DNA of 64,000 bases from Epichloe hybrida (GCA_019022495.1 JAFEKR010000006.1:806001-870000); one strand, 5' to 3'; positions 22,901-37,209 are shown, counted from the first letter of the stretch. Numbers and translations: made by a program. Notes: generated from the letters alone by a model not told the origin.

Positions 22901-24700
22901 TAGATCTCCTTATAGTAGTAAAAGCTAATTATTTAGGAATAGCTATTAGAGAATACCTTTCCTAATAAGGCTAGGATAGCATTATATACCTAGTTACCTA
23001 TTACTTTACTAGCCTTATATCCTTATAAAAGAACTATAGAATCTATAATAAGGAGTTATTAGCTATTATCTTATGCCTTAAGGTATAGTTAGCTAAGCTA
23101 TAGGGCATTTCTAGTCTATTTATAATTTACATAGACTATAAGAACCTAGAGTACTTTATAACTCCTTAGTTAATATTAGAATAGTAAGCTTAATAAGCAA
23201 ATATACTTATGCTATTTAATTTTTACCTCTAGTATAGACTTAGTATATAAGCATAGTGGCCTAATACTCTTTCTTAAAGGGAGTAAGACTAGGAAGGGGT
23301 AACCTCTAGAATAGGATATATTCTATAACCTATTACTATTATATAACTCTTGCTAATACTAGATAGATAGTAGGATAATAATAGTATAGCGCTACTACTA
23401 GCTAGTAAGGTTCTCTTTACTACTAAATACCTCTAGACTTTATAGGACTAGGCTATTATCTTTAACCCTATATATAGTATCTAGTTAAGGGCTATTTAGG
23501 AAGGGGCCTAGAGGTTTCCTATTAAGGCACTTATAAGGGAGTAAGTAGTAGATTATTTTATAAGCACTTATAGGGTACTCTAGTTTAAGGGCTATACCTA
23601 GGTCCTAGCTTAGGAGCCTCTTATAATAACCCTAATATAGTAATGCTATAATTCACTAGTAGTAGGGCACTTAGGCTATAATACCACGTTCTAAATCTTA
23701 TAATGGTAGTTTTACTAGGATAGGATATTATAAGATATTACTAGGTTTATTTATAACTATTACTACTATAGTAATTATAAGAGCTATTAATATTACTAGG
23801 GCTTACTAAAGCCTTTACCTATCCCTAACTAGTTTTAGTTATAAATCTCTATTAACTTTATAATAAACTTACTAGCACTATCCCTAGAAAAATTATAATA
23901 CCTAATGGTTATTATAGATTAACTCTCTAAATTTATTTAGCTTAAGGCTATAACTTCTATAGGAGCTAAGGAATACATAAAGAGGTTTAAAATAGTTTAG
24001 TAATAGTTTAAGGGGTTTCCTTAATTAATTATTATAGATTATAGCTTAGATTAGTTAGGAAAGTTTTAGATAATATTATACTCCTTAGTTAGGATTAATT
24101 AGTTACTTTTTATATTATATTACCTATAGACTAATAGTAATACTAAGTAAGTAAACTAAGAGATGTAGGTAATACTATATATTATAGTCTTCTTCTTATA
24201 GTTTAACTAGCTAGAATATCTAGCTACTTGCTAGCTTATAATTAATAATAGGCTATTTTCTATAATAGGAGTTAGCTTAAATAAGCTACTACATAGCTAT
24301 AATCTAAAGCTAGTCTAGTTACTACTAGATATATTTGCTTTTATAATAACACTAAAGGGGTAAGTAGTATAGTTTCTTAAGCACCTCTAGGAGGGTACTT
24401 ATCTAGTGTAAGCTATAATAGCTTATATATAATAAAGGTAGTAAGACACTATATTTACTTTATATTAGCTAGTGAAATAGTTCTAGGTTAAAGATAAGGT
24501 ATAGCTTTTACTTAAAAATATTAAAACTAACTATCCCTTATAGAAACTTAATTAAGTAGTAGTAAAGTATATAGTTATAAAAGTCCTAATATTACTTATA
24601 GTATAGCTTAATATCCTAAGAGGTATTTACCTAGTATTCTACGTAAACCTTATTAAACACGCTATAGAGAACCCTCTCCTTAGTTAAAAGCTCTAAGACT
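20000..24700 (+). pseudogene. gag-pol relic of Gypsy B
   Basis: Reading through stops, a Ty3/Gypsy order can be followed. A gag-like region lies at about 20050-21200 and reverse transcriptase at about 22050-22550. The catalytic box survives as VYLDNILVY at 22471-22497 (from YLDD), preceded by a recognisable SLGDVLGDF. RNase H lies near 23000-23250. The integrase zinc-binding and core region (YYCSNYKSY, then LLKPLPIPN and VIID*LSKF) lies at about 23640-23940. Nearly all stops can be explained by CAA/CAG/TGG to TAA/TAG changes. No protein is expected. Confidence 0.85.
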
Positions 24701-26700
24701 CTTATCTAGGACTAGAATAAGTTCTAGTAAAGGGTAATAATAAACTTATTAAGGAATATTAGGTTAAGCAAATCCTAGTGGCTTAAAACACCTTAGGCTA
24801 AGGGAAGAGATATAATATACTTATTAAGTAAGTAAGCTATATATAGCCTATATAGGAACTATTAGAGAATATAGTATAAATATAAGCCCTTAATAAGTTT
24901 AAGGCAAAATAAGGAGATATATAATATAATAATAAACTAAGTTAATTTTAGAAAACTTATTTACCTATAAAGACTCCTATATATATCTAAGATACTAATA
25001 TATTATAGTTTACTATTATTACTTAAAGGGAATAATTATCCTCTAAGTTTTTATTTAAATTAATAGAAGAGTTTATATAGGCATATACTATCTCTATTTA
25101 GAGTTAGTGCTTTGCTAAAGTAACTATAGTATATTTACCTAGTAAGGGTTATAGTATAAAGAGTTATTTACTAGGGATATAACCTAGGTTTTAGATAGTA
25201 TAGGTAAGGTTAGCATATAGAGTGTATATAGGTAAAGGTATAACTAGAGTGTAAGGGGGGGATAGTAAGTAAGGATAGTAGTTCTAGTAAGATAAGGAAT
25301 ATTATTTCTAGCTAGAGGTTAGCTAGCTCTAGGGTTTCTAGGGGCATATTTAAGAGAAAAACTAGTAAACTCTAACTTAAAGGGGAGATAGGTAAGCTAC
25401 TAGTAATAATAGGAAAGGGAGTTATTACCTAACTTAGTAATTTAATAATAGTATTAGTTCTTACTATAATAATAAGGGGTAAGCGCTTAGATAAGGGTAG
25501 TAAACTATTTACGTATTTCTTTATATATAGTATTTAGGCTACTAATAACCTATTAGTTTTACTAGAATAAAATACTAGTAACTTATTATATAGACTATGC
25601 TATACTATAACTAGCTAAAGGGCTAGCGCTAATAAAGGGGATAATATTAAGGCTAGTTATATTTATTATAAGGGTGTCTATAGCTAAAGACACCCTAAGA
25701 GTTAAGCATATAGGAGCTAGGTTAAATTACGCCTAGCTAAGAAAAGCGTTCTAGTAACTAATAAGATAGTAGTATTTCTATAATAAGATAAGTATCTTTT
25801 TCTTTATAGTTATAGTCTTAGGGACTCTAGGCTTAATAATATATATACCTATAGTAATTTTAGCCTTAAGATCCTTAAGAGCGTATTAGAGTTATAAGTT
25901 AGTAAATAAAGCCTAGTGTACTATATATAGGTAATATAATACTACTAATAAGAAAAATATAACTCCTTACTTTAGGGTAAATAATAGTTTAAGACACTAG
26001 TAGTAAGAGCTTATTTAATATAAGGACTATAAGGATACTAGACTAATTTAGGTATAGTATACTATTTATTATTAGAGTTTCTCTCTATAAGGTACTTACT
26101 AATAAAATAGGATATTAGCATAGTAGGAGTAGCTACTTCTATAGCTACTAGAGCTATAGGAGTAAGGGCATTAGTTTAGCATTAAGGCATTTTAGTAAAG
26201 GAAATAATTATATAAAAGAAAAGGACTAATAGAATAATAGGGAAGGTATAATAGAATTATAATAATAGAGGGATAGTATTATATAAAAGGGAAAGTAAGA
26301 TAAGTGTAAGCTAAAGTAGGATATTTATAGTAAAAGTTACACTTATATTAGGTATACTATAAATAGGTAAGGGTAAGGTAATTATTTATAATAAATAACC
26401 TATTAGCAAGGCAAATATATCACGTATAATAGGTAAGGATAGGGCAATTATTTATAATAAATAACCTATTAGTAAGGCAAATATATTATACACACTATAA
26501 AATAACACCTAGAAGTAAGGGGGTTACTATAATAGATAATAAGGTAATAAGGCAGGTGCCTATTAGACGCTTTATAGATAGCTATTAGTAAGGGTAGTTT
26601 TTATTATAATAACTAAGGGCATATATAACATAGGTATTACGCATATTACTAGGGGTTAATATAGAGAGGAGTTTATTAATAATAAGTAAGTAAGGGTATA

Positions 26701-26917
26701 TATAAGGGCTTAGGCTTTGCCTAAGTATTATTTATATAGTAGTTAGAGAGAGAAGTGGTAAAAGTAGTTAAGGTAAGGAAAGGAGGCTTATATAAGTAAC
26801 TAAGGGGGTATAAGAGGCACTACTAGGGATAGCCTCTTACCCTTCCTCCTTTCTCCTTAAGTCTCTTAATACTATATTAACGCCTTATCGCAGTAGCCTA
26901 GGGGCCAGTCTATAACA
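26701..26917 (+). repeat. 3' LTR of Gypsy B
   Basis: This 217-bp LTR matches 19718-19934 apart from transitions; it ends ACA before the ATAAG target duplication. Confidence 0.88.
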
Positions 26918-26927
26918 ATAAGGGGGG

Positions 26928-27202
26928 TATTATATTAGGAGCGTAGAGGTTAAAGATAGGATATTTATTAAAGCAAGTCTTTAGAGAACCTTTAGGCTAT
27001 GTGAATAATAAAGAGGCTAGCTAGCTATAAGATAGCTATATGCTTATAAAGCAAGGTACTTATTAAAGACTACGCACATTATTAGTGCTAGGTTAAAGAT
27101 TAAAACCTTCACGCACCTACCCCTAGCTAGCATCTATCTAGCAGCGACTGTAATAGTCTTAGCCATCACTTCGTTCTTAACCTTTCGGTGCAAGCCGTGA
27201 CA
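26928..27202 (+). repeat. 3' LTR of Gypsy A, right copy
   Basis: This 275-bp LTR ends CCGTGACA and is an inverted match to 8179-8453. The expected TG start reads TA (RIP-type change). It follows a run of Gs, the polypurine tract, that was hit by the Gypsy B insertion. Confidence 0.85.
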
Positions 27203-29044
27203 AGGAGGGCTTAATTACTCTTTAGTAAATTACTTATATTATAGCTAATTTAGCTATATATTTTTATCTAAGCCTTAGTGTAGCTTATAATAATTCTTTG
27301 CCTCCTCTAGCTAGGTTTAAGCTACTTACTAGTAATTCTTTACTAATTAGTACTAAGCTACTTACTAGTAAGTTATTATCTTCTAAGGAGAAATAAGGAG
27401 AATATTTTAAGTATACTTCTTTATAAACCTTATATCCTATAAAAGCCTAGGTAAGAGAAGGATACTTAAGGTATAATCCTCTATAAGTCTTATAGAAATA
27501 ACCTATTAGTACTATACTTTCCCTTTCTCTCTAGTATATACTAATAATATAGCTTAAATTACTTACCCCTTAAAGTCCTAAGTATAATATTCCCTATAAT
27601 AGGTGTATTTAAGTAAGCCTTATAAGTAAGGGTAACTTAGGTTATTACTTTAAGGTTAGGTTTAGATAATCTTAGAGATATTACTTATATAAGGTTAGTA
27701 ATTACTATTACCTGCCTTTATATAATGCTTATATTCCCCTTACTAAGTAAATATTATTAGCACTAGATAAAGACACTAAGGTAAGGCACTTCTAATTATA
27801 ATTTTCTCTAATCCTTTACTTATATATATATAAATAGTAAAGCAGTGCTATAAGGTACTATAACTTTAATTAGAACTTATTATAAAGCTAGATTCTATAT
27901 ATAGTAAGGTTATTAATCTAAGTATTAGGGCTAAGGATATTACTAAGGGCTCTTTAGTAGTATATAAGGAGAAGGTAACTATAGTAATAGCTTAACTTAA
28001 GGAGGTTATTTATCTCCTTATATAAGTTTATTTCCTTTATTTAAAATAGCGTTTATACGCGTGTTTTTACGTAATAGTGTTTTAAAGTCTTTATTTTATT
28101 AATCCTATTTGCCTTAGTAGCGCTTTACTTACTAAGGAGGGGGCCTTTATATATTTCTAGGGTAATTAATTTTATACCCCCTTATTAACATACCTATAAT
28201 TCCTTTATAACCTATGCGCTTTAAATATTATATATTATACGTAAATCTATAAGACTAAGTATAGATCTAAAGCGTTTAAAGTGCTAATAATTTAATACCT
28301 TTATAAATCTATTAGTAAGCATCTCTTCTGTTAGTAAATATGTGATTTTAAAGCTTCCTTTCTTAAATTCTTACTTTAACCACATATTATGAATATTAAT
28401 ATAATATAGTTAAGTATTTAATTATTTACTCTTATTAAGTATAAGCTAAATTATTTATTAATTATTATAATTAATAACCTAGTCTTAATAGGTATTAAAT
28501 TTAATATCTTTAAATAAGCGCTATAGACTTATAGTCTCCTTTACTGCCTATTATAAAGTAAGTAATTTAGCCTCTATTATAGATATTATTACTATTATTT
28601 AGCGCGTAGCTTTCTAGATAATTAGTTTACTAAAGAGAGTAATTAAGTATCCTTATAATAATTTATAAGTCTTAAGATTATTTATAAAGAAAGCATTACT
28701 TAAGATTTAAAGAGCTTAAAGTTTAGTAATTATACTATAGCATAGTATAAGTTTACTTATAATAAGTAAGTAGTAAATAGCTTAGTTTACTACCTTTATA
28801 TGCTTTAGTCCTAGATTTATAAGGTATTATAATAACTTTACCACTATAAAAGTAATATTAGGTCTAATTATAATTATAGTGTATAGGATTAATTTAATCT
28901 TTTCCTAGTAAACCTTTATTACTTACTTCTTAGCTTTAACCTTAAACTTATAATACTTTACTACTAGGATTAGTATAGTAAGGAAAGTGCCTTTTCTTAC
29001 TTACCTAAATTTTTCCCTAATCTTGTTAATATATGCCTTATAAC
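27203..29044 (-). mobile_element. Copia B, 3' part (RNase H side), RIP-degraded
   Basis: Joined across the hAT insertion to 37844 onward, this stretch continues a minus-strand Ty1/Copia frame past FFLGI*IIRD and KIREKF-like motifs into RNase H. The end facing Gypsy A has no recognisable LTR. The CTTATAAC target copy of the hAT element is its last eight bases (29037-29044). Confidence 0.65.
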
Positions 29045-29067
29045 CAGAGTATTGCACTAAAACGTGT

Positions 29068-29270
29068 AGTGTAGTGTAGTATTTGTAGTGTAGTGTAGTA
29101 ACTACACTATAAACTACACTACACTATAAACTACACTACACTATAAACTACACTACACTATAAACTACACTAACTATAAGGAAAAAAAAACTACACTACA
29201 CTAACTATAAAAAAAAAACTATAATACATTACACTACAAATTTTTTTTCCTAAACTACACTAACTATAAA
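29068..29270. repeat. Left subterminal ACTACACTAC/TGTAGTG repeats of the hAT element
   Basis: Dense TAGTGTAGT then ACTACACTAC units, switching strand midway, are mixed with A-runs. They mirror the right subterminal region. Clustered subterminal repeats are typical transposase-binding sites in hAT elements. Confidence 0.75.
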
Positions 29271-30600
29271 CACTATAAATATAGTATTAGACTTTTTATT
29301 AGTTATTAGTATTTATAAGGTTAAAAGAAAGCTAGTTATATAAAAGCTTTTATTATTACCTATTTTATTAAATTAGTTATAGAATTTATAATATTATTTT
29401 ATTTTTATAATTTTATTATAACTAAGTAAGGTTATATATAATATTATACTTTTTTAATAATACTATTTAACTTAATACTTTATTTCCCTAATATAACTTA
29501 AAGAAAAACCTTCTTATTATATTATTTACTATTTCTATAAATTATTTTATATTTCTATAAATCATTATTATTACTTATTTTAAAAAAACTATAAAAAAAA
29601 CTACTAGTAAACTTAATATAAGTAGCTTATGATATCTTATTATAGCTTATAATAGCTCATTATATCTTATTATAGCTTATAATAGCTTATAATACTAATA
29701 TTACTAATATTACTAGTATTACTAAGATTACTAAGATTACTAAGATTACTTATAATATTATTAGTGTTAAAGTTTAATAATAAATAAATAATAAATAAAT
29801 AACTTAAATATAAATACTAGTAATTATAAGTAAATTACTATAGTAAAAGCTATAGTTTTTAATAACTTAGTATTTTAAGGTTTTTAAAAATATTAATATT
29901 ATAAAAATGTTTTCTCTTTTATGTTTTTTTTAAAATAATAATAAAAGTAAAATAATAGTAATTATAGTAATAATAGTAATTAAGGTTATAAAATTTATTA
30001 AAGCTTTTATAATAAGTATAGTATATTATATAAAACTAAGTCCTAGTATTATTTTTAAAAATAAGTTAAACTTATTTTTTATAGCTTATTTAAGCTATAT
30101 AGGGTAATTAAAATAATACTATTAGTTATCTATTAATAAATTATAAATATTAGTTTATTATATTCTTTCTTTATATATTATTATAATAAGATATATAAAG
30201 TTACTATATATAACTTCTTAAAGCTTTAGAATTATAAAGCTTAAAGTAATATTTAATTAGTTTAAATAGTAAATAAATAGTTTAAGCTTTTTTTAAGTTC
30301 TTATTATATTAATAATAATATTAAAGTACTAAGTATATATTCTATTAACTTTTATATATTTATTTAGATTTCTAATTTAATTTAATTATATTAGTTTAGG
30401 GTATTTTTTAATTAAATTAATAATAAAAATATAAAATAATTAATAATAATAGTAAATAAAATAATTAGAAGGTTTTTCTTAAAGTTATATTAGTAAAATA
30501 AAGTAATAAGTATAATAGTATTATTAAAAAGGTATAATATTATAAATAACCCTAGTTATAGTAAAATTCTTAAAAAAAAGTGAATATTATAAATTCTATA

Positions 30601-30888
30601 TGTGGCTTCCTTCGGACCTTCGGACAATAGATAGTCCGACCGTGGCTAAAGAGTGGAGCTACCAAAGGGATGCACGCGATGCAATTAGACACATTGCGAG
30701 CTACCCCGCTCCATTAGTAATAGCACTGCACTATAGCCTTACTTTTCCCCCTTTTTGCTTACCTTCTCTTCTAGCTAGATTCCTCCCCTTCTCCCTCTTC
30801 TCTTCTCTCTTAGTTATTAGCTATTATTATTAACTTTATTAAATTTAACCCCTTTACACTAGTATAACGTTCCTTAGTGTAACTAATA
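30601..30888 (+). repeat. 5' LTR of Copia A
   Basis: This 288-bp LTR still carries CpA/TpG and CGG-rich stretches in its first 120 bp, in contrast to the 3' LTR. Confidence 0.88.
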
Positions 30889-31649
30889 CTAATTAGTAGT
30901 TAACTATAACTATAGATAAGTTAGGTATTATAAGAAAAGACATTTCTATAGATAACACAGCCCCTTACCTCTTAAGCTAACCTAGATAGGCTATTTAGGT
31001 AAAGAGGCATAACTACAAAGTGTGCTAAAGGAAGATAGACTAGAATCCTAGTTATAGGCTTATTAGACTTCTAAGGGATTAATCTATTAACCCTTAGGCT
31101 TATAGGATATAACCTTATTATATCTATCTAGGATATTTAGTTAATTATTAATTTTATTATCTATTACAAGAAAACTAACTAAATAACTAAATCTATTGCT
31201 ATAAGGCATTTTATTTAAACCTAACGTTAAAAATAATCCTTAGCTAAGCTAGCTAACCTATATAACCTCCTTTTACACTCTCTTTACAACCCCTTTTCTC
31301 TCTTTACGGTTTTTTATGCCTTAGTATTCTAAATATTAAGTTATTTCTGCTTTTACGCTATCTTTATAGCTTACTCTTCTCTCTTTTTGCTATTTTTCCC
31401 TCTTTTATACTTTTTCTATTGTTTTTTATTATTTCCCTCTGTTTATCCTATTAATCCTATTAATCTTATTTATCCTATTCTATTTATCCTATTTATCCTA
31501 CCCTATTTATCCTATTTATCCTATTTACCCTATTTTTCCTATTTTTCCTATTTTACCTGTTTTTTAGATTTACCTAGTCTATCCCTCTTAATAAGCGTAG
31601 AAATTATGCTATTATTATACTACTATTTGCTTTATTTAAATTATTTAAG

Positions 31650-34600
31650 AAGACTAAACCCTTCTTAAGAAAGGGATAAAATTAAACATTAGACTATTAA
31701 TAAGATAGACTCCTTACTTTACTTCCCCTAATAATAAGATATCCTAAAAGCCTTTAGAAATAGCTTCTAAAAGACTAGAAAAAAATAGTTTACTAAGGTA
31801 ACTATAGCTATATTTATTTACACTTATAAGAGACTAGGAAAAGCTTACCTAGCTAAACCTAGAGGCTATTACATAGCCTAACTTAATAATTAGATTATAA
31901 GGTTTATTTACACTAGTAAGCATTAAAATTAGTAAGGAGAAAACCTTTAGGAGAACTTTAAAGAAGATTTTAAAGGTTAGATAAAAGACATATTTAGGAG
32001 AGCTTCTAATAAGCTTATAAGAGAGCTATAAAACTCCCTATAAGATAATAATATTTATATTAGCTAAGGAGTAGGCTTTCCTATCCTAATAGCCCTTAAA
32101 TATATGCTTTAAGAGATAATAATAACCCTATAGTTAGGAAATAAGTTATAATCTCCTAAACTACCTTATATATAACCCCTATAAGTCACTGCCCTAAAGA
32201 CCTTCCCTAATATTCCTTACCCTTAAAAGGAATAATCTCTATATCCTTTATAAGAACCCTTATAATAATCTTAATTATATTAGGAGTTTAACCCTTAATA
32301 GCTTACCCTCCTTCCTTATTCCTTCCCTTTAAATAAATAAATTATAAAGAAAATATTTAAGCTTATAAAGATATATAAGGATAGTAACTACTATAGTAAA
32401 AAGCTATATAACTTTCTCTTGCTAAAGCTTATGCTCTTTAAGAGTAAGTATAACTAGATTAACCTCCCTAAGTTATATTTTAGTAAAGTATTCTTTATTA
32501 TATTAATAGGAAATACTAAATAGCACTTTCTTAATTACCTTACTAGTAAGAACCTCTCTTATAAAGAGATAATTATAAATATCTATTAATAATTTAAAAT
32601 AGAAAGTAATTAATAGTTTTATTACTATAAGTAAAGTAATATAACCCTTAAAAATATTATTATATAAAACCCTAATAAGAGTAAGCTTAAGTGCCTTAAG
32701 ATTCTATTAATTACCTTAAAGAGAGTTTATAGAGAGCTATACCCCTTTAATATAGTAAATATAAAGCTCTATAAGTAAACCTTAAATATAGTCTCTAGTA
32801 TCCCTAAATATTAGGTAGTGAAGTATATATATATACTAGGCTTTAAGAACCTTACTAGTAACCTCTATAAATTAATTATAATTACAGAGAGTAGTGTAAG
32901 AAGTAACTAATACTACTAGTATTAAAATAAAGACCTATTAAAGGTAATATTTATAGACTACTAATATAGCTAATAGAATTAAAGAGACTAAGGAAAAGAA
33001 AGTTATTATAGTAACTTTAGATAACCTAAGCAATGCTTTATTTATAGTAAGAGTAGCTACTAGTTATTAAACTATACTAACGCTAAATATTAGAAAGAGA
33101 AAGAGAGGTAATAAGGTAGTAAGAACTATTATTTACCTTTTATAAAGAAGAAGTTTTAGGTATTTCTCACTTTATTTAAAGGAAATAATAGTAATAAGGA
33201 AGAGGAAATAAAAGACTAGGAAACATAGCTTAAGGCCTTTACTTAGGACTAAGATAATAGCAATAATAATATTAAGAAAAAGCTATTATTAAAGGCATAA
33301 CTTAGTATTATATAATTCTTCTACGTAGGATTATAAATAATAGATAATATTAATATCCTTATAACGCTTAAGAATTAAGCTTTTTAATATACCTTACTTA
33401 AGTAAGAGCTATACCTTAAAGAGGCTTCTAATAAAGATAATTTAATCTATTATGCCTTTAAAGAACACTATTCTAAAGAGATCTTTAGAGAAATCATACT
33501 AGATATAGGAGCCTTAGGCTAATTAACTACTAGTCTAGCATAAGCTAAAGCCTTACTAAGATTAATGCCATTATTAACAATTAAACCCTATAACCTAGAA
33601 GTTATTTACTTTAGTGCTAGATTAGTAATAACACGTGGCGTTATCTATATGCTTATAAAGCTTAGCTAAATTAACTTTTATATCCTTAATACTACTACAC
33701 CCTTTCTCTTTTCCCTTACTAATATAAATAAAATAAAGGTTAAGATTAATAACCTTACTAATATGTTAATTTAAAATAATAAGACTATACCTATTATACG
33801 TAAATAGGGCTACCCTTAGTGGCTTCTAGAGGTAAGAGAAACCACTGCTTTTTACCTATTAAAAGGAGAGATTTATTAACTTTACTAAAGGTTTAGTTTT
33901 CCCTTAATTTAATAGCTTATAAAGATTCTTTAATAAGCTAGTTATAATATTAAATATTATATAATTAAGAAGCTAACTAAAGTCTATTACTATTATTAGA
34001 TAAATAGAAAAGCCCCTAGCTAGTTTAAATTCTCCCTTAAAGATAACTATAACTTTAACTATAAGATTATTATTAATATTATATAAATTAATAGCTAGCT
34101 AGTCCTTTATATTATTAATTTAGTAACCTTATTTTAAGTGGCCTAATTCCTTAACCCTAAGAAGTAAAAAGCTTATAATATCTAGGATATAATTAAAGAG
34201 TGCTAGATTAATATATATCTAGGCCCTCTAGACTAGATTATTTATAATGCTAGTAATAACTTTACCTTAGCTAAATTTAGGTATTATACTTGCTTAATGT
34301 TAATTAATATTAATAAGATACCTATTAAAGCCTATAATAGCATTAGAAAGGTTAAGAGATATTATAAACCTCTTCACTAGGCTTATAATATTATTATAGA
34401 CTTAATTAGTAAGGAAATTACTCCTAAGTAATAACTCTAAATAGCTATTAAAGCTATTAATAACTTAGTAAGCCCTAATAGCCTTATGCTAACCTTACTA
34501 GTCTTTAAAGCTTACTTATAGATAATAGATAAGTTATTACTAAGCGTCTCTATTATTTAATAAGCTAAAGTAATTTAGAAGGTAACTAATAAAGTTTACT

Positions 34601-37090
34601 ATTACCTAGCTAAGAGGTAAGTCTATAAGGCCCTTAGTGCCTAGAATAGCCTTAATATATTACTAATATATTAGCTATTACTATAGGCTAATATATATAT
34701 ATAAAGAGAAAAAGGTAAATAGCATAGCCCTTATAAGCTATTAGCTACTAATAAGAAGACCTATATAGTTAAGATACCTTATAGCCTAGCTAAGTTTCGC
34801 TTTATAGTAGTAAAGCTATACTATAAGGACCTATAGTATATAGAGGCTAATAAGCAAAGCCTTTAGGATATTAAGGAGTATAACCTAGGCCTAAAGGTCC
34901 CTGCCTATAATATAGCCCTTTCCTACGCTATAGCCCTCTTTAATACTATAGTTTTATTATAAGAAAAGGCTAAGAAAGCCTAGGGGAATAAGCTACCTAT
35001 AAAGGGTAGTAAAATAAAGGAAGAAAAAAAAGAGACACTAGTTAAGAGAAAGTAAGGGAGGCTAAGAAAGAACCTTATAGTTTAATTCTTTATTAATAAG
35101 GGTATAAAAAAGCTTATAAAGGCTATTAAGGCTAAAGGTAATCCTATAGGAAGCTATAAAGTTAAAGAACTTATAGTAAGCCTTAAGGTAGCTAAAGCTA
35201 CCCTTATAGGAAGCTATAAAGCTAGTAGCCCAGGGAAGTAAAAGTAAAGGTAACTAAGGCTTAGGTTTATAATCCTAAGAAGCTTATTAGACTTATAAAG
35301 CCCCTTATATTTATTAATAAAGACTAAGAGAAAGTATTAATTAAGGAGATTATAGCTAAAGAAGTGCTAAATATAGTATTTCTTATAGTAAAAGAAAAGG
35401 CTAACTAAAACCTTACCCTTTAACTTTACTAAGAGAGAAAGATTATAACCCTAGGGAGCCCCTTTAAATAATCTAATTAAGCTAAGATTAATATATTATA
35501 AGCTTATAATATATTTAGATTTATAATATTTAATCTAGCAAAGTATAGAGGCTACTAGATCTTTAATTCTTATATAGTCTAAGAGATTAAAGGTAAAGGC
35601 ACTAAAACACTATATAAGAAATCGCGCCTTATTATATAAGGGCATAATAATAAAGAAAAAGAGGCTATCTTAACCTAATTACTAATAATATAGCGATTAA
35701 GCTAACGGATTATTATAGCCCTTACTTTATTATTAAAGCAAAAGGGAATTTACCTTTAGCTATAAGATATTACGTAAGCTTATATTTAATCCTAAATAAC
35801 CCTAAATAAGCTAATTATTATAAAGTTACTAAAGCAAATTGCACACCTCTTTCTAAAAGGCATAATAATAGAGGTTATTAAGCCTCTCTATAGGATTGTA
35901 AAGGCTAGAACTTACTAGTAAGTAATATATTTTCGCTACCACAGGGATAATCTTAATATAATAACCTTAATATATAATCCCTGCCTACTAATTATAGCCC
36001 TAAATAATAAAAACCTCTTTAGTATTATAAGGATATAAATAAATAACATGCTAGGCCTTAGTAATAATAACTTCTTTAAGAAAAAAAAAAAGAGCTCTAG
36101 AAGGTAAAGTTTATAGCTAAAGAAAAATAATACCTTATAACTATAAATCCCCTTATCTTTAATAGCTATATCTTAACCTAAAACGCTAATAACTCCCTAA
36201 CCCTAACCTAAAAGGGCTAAAGTTAGAAGATTAAGGAAATTAACCCTTAATTACTAATAGTAAGGTAAGATTACGTAAAGCAAAGAGCCTAAGGAAGTTA
36301 CATTATAATAGTCTATTAACTAGAGGTATTATATAACCTATTAATTACTGCATAATACTAAGAACCCTTTACTAATAATATCTTATAACTTAATAAACAC
36401 CTTAAGTAGTAAATTAAGCATTAGTAGTAGGGATTATAGTATATCCCCTTAACTCTTAAAGAAGTAAAGCTCTTTATATTTATAGATAGGTCCCTTACTA
36501 ATAATAAAGATCTAAGTTTATAAATTAAATATATTATTATAATTAGTAATAAAGTAATAAAGGAGAATAATACCTTTATCTTAAAAGGGAATATTATTAT
36601 ATATAGCTCTATAAAAAGCAAGCGTGTAACCTATAGCGCACTTATATCTAAGCTATATAGTATAGTTTAAGGTGCTAATATTGCGTATGTAATATCTATA
36701 ACTCTTTAAATAATCACAGACTAATTAAAGATGCCTTAGATCCTAATAATTCTCTATATAGACTCTTTCTTATTATATAAATGCCTTATAAAGCTAGGTA
36801 TAATAAAAGAGAAGTAGCTAATAATTAATATTATAGCCCTTTAGCAGTTATATAAGAGGAGAGAAGTCTATAAAGTTAGATAGATTAATAGTAGTAATAA
36901 TCTAGCTAATATAATAATAAAGGCATTGCTAAATTTAGCCCTTTTAACCTTAATTAATTTAAATGAATTAATAATTTATGTAAAAGGATAGGTTAAGAGA
37001 CCTATAAGGTTAGGCAAAGGGGAGGATTAATATAATAAGCATGTAAGTATAGATTATAATAACTAGGTTAATTAGAATAACTAAAGCCAT
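31650..37090 (+). pseudogene. gag-pol relic of Copia A
   Basis: Reading through stops gives a fungal Copia polyprotein order. A gag region with a Cys-rich knuckle relic lies near 33030-33070 and the aspartyl protease (ILDIGAL, from LDTGAS) at about 33496-33516. An integrase region lies at about 33900-34700 (LGPLDQIIYNASNNF), a reverse transcriptase remnant at about 35860-36060 (YNPYLLIITLNNKNLF) and RNase H at about 36420-36900. The central palm catalytic box of the reverse transcriptase is not visible, so part of pol appears lost. Confidence 0.8.
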
Positions 37091-37209
37091 AATAGCTAAT
37101 AAGAACCGTGAATTTCTATTAAGGGATTTACTTATATACACTTTCCTTTAATCTGATTTTTATTACATTTTTAGGCTCCTTTAGCTATAAAGAAAAAAGA
37201 GAGTACTAG

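Larger units (their letters stand above)
19718..26917 (+). mobile_element. Gypsy B: full-length 7.2-kb Ty3/Gypsy retrotransposon, RIP-degraded
   Basis: LTRs of 217 bp lie at 19718-19934 and 26701-26917 with ATAAG target duplications at 19713-19717 and 26918-26922. The empty site is at 8459-8463 in the Gypsy A left copy. Directly after the 5' LTR, ATTAAGAGACTT (19935-19946) is the exact reverse complement of AAGTCTCTTAAT at 19876-19887 inside the LTR. This points to self-priming as in Tf1/sushi elements rather than tRNA priming. It inserted five bases from the polypurine tract/LTR junction of Gypsy A. Confidence 0.9.
11981..27202 (+). mobile_element. Gypsy A, right copy: Ty3/Gypsy fragment, carrying three later insertions
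   Basis: It begins within pol; no 5' LTR is visible. An RNase H region is readable at about 12230-12500 (for example YKYLTIKPKL and FNFKIIYYIGK), then integrase, with D*GSIFTSGF at 13588-13620 just before the first insertion. The rest of integrase resumes after 16363. The polypurine tract precedes a 275-bp LTR at 26928-27202. Insertions are the LTR element 13662-16362, the TRIM 16774-17412 and Gypsy B 19718-26917. Frames are full of stops, so it is a dead relic. Confidence 0.85.

Noticed and set aside
8179..27202. A single 19-kb DNA transposon with 275-bp terminal inverted repeats
   Set aside because: The ends are LTRs of two inverted Gypsy copies: each has a polypurine tract and pol sequence inside, and no matching target duplication was found outside.
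31387..31668. 93-aa hydrophobic ORF
   Set aside because: It arises from the pyrimidine-rich TTTATCCTA tandem stretch in the Copia A leader; low complexity, no gene support.
36421..36621. 66-aa minus-strand ORF in the AT-rich block
   Set aside because: It is antisense to the Copia A RNase H relic and is a composition artefact.
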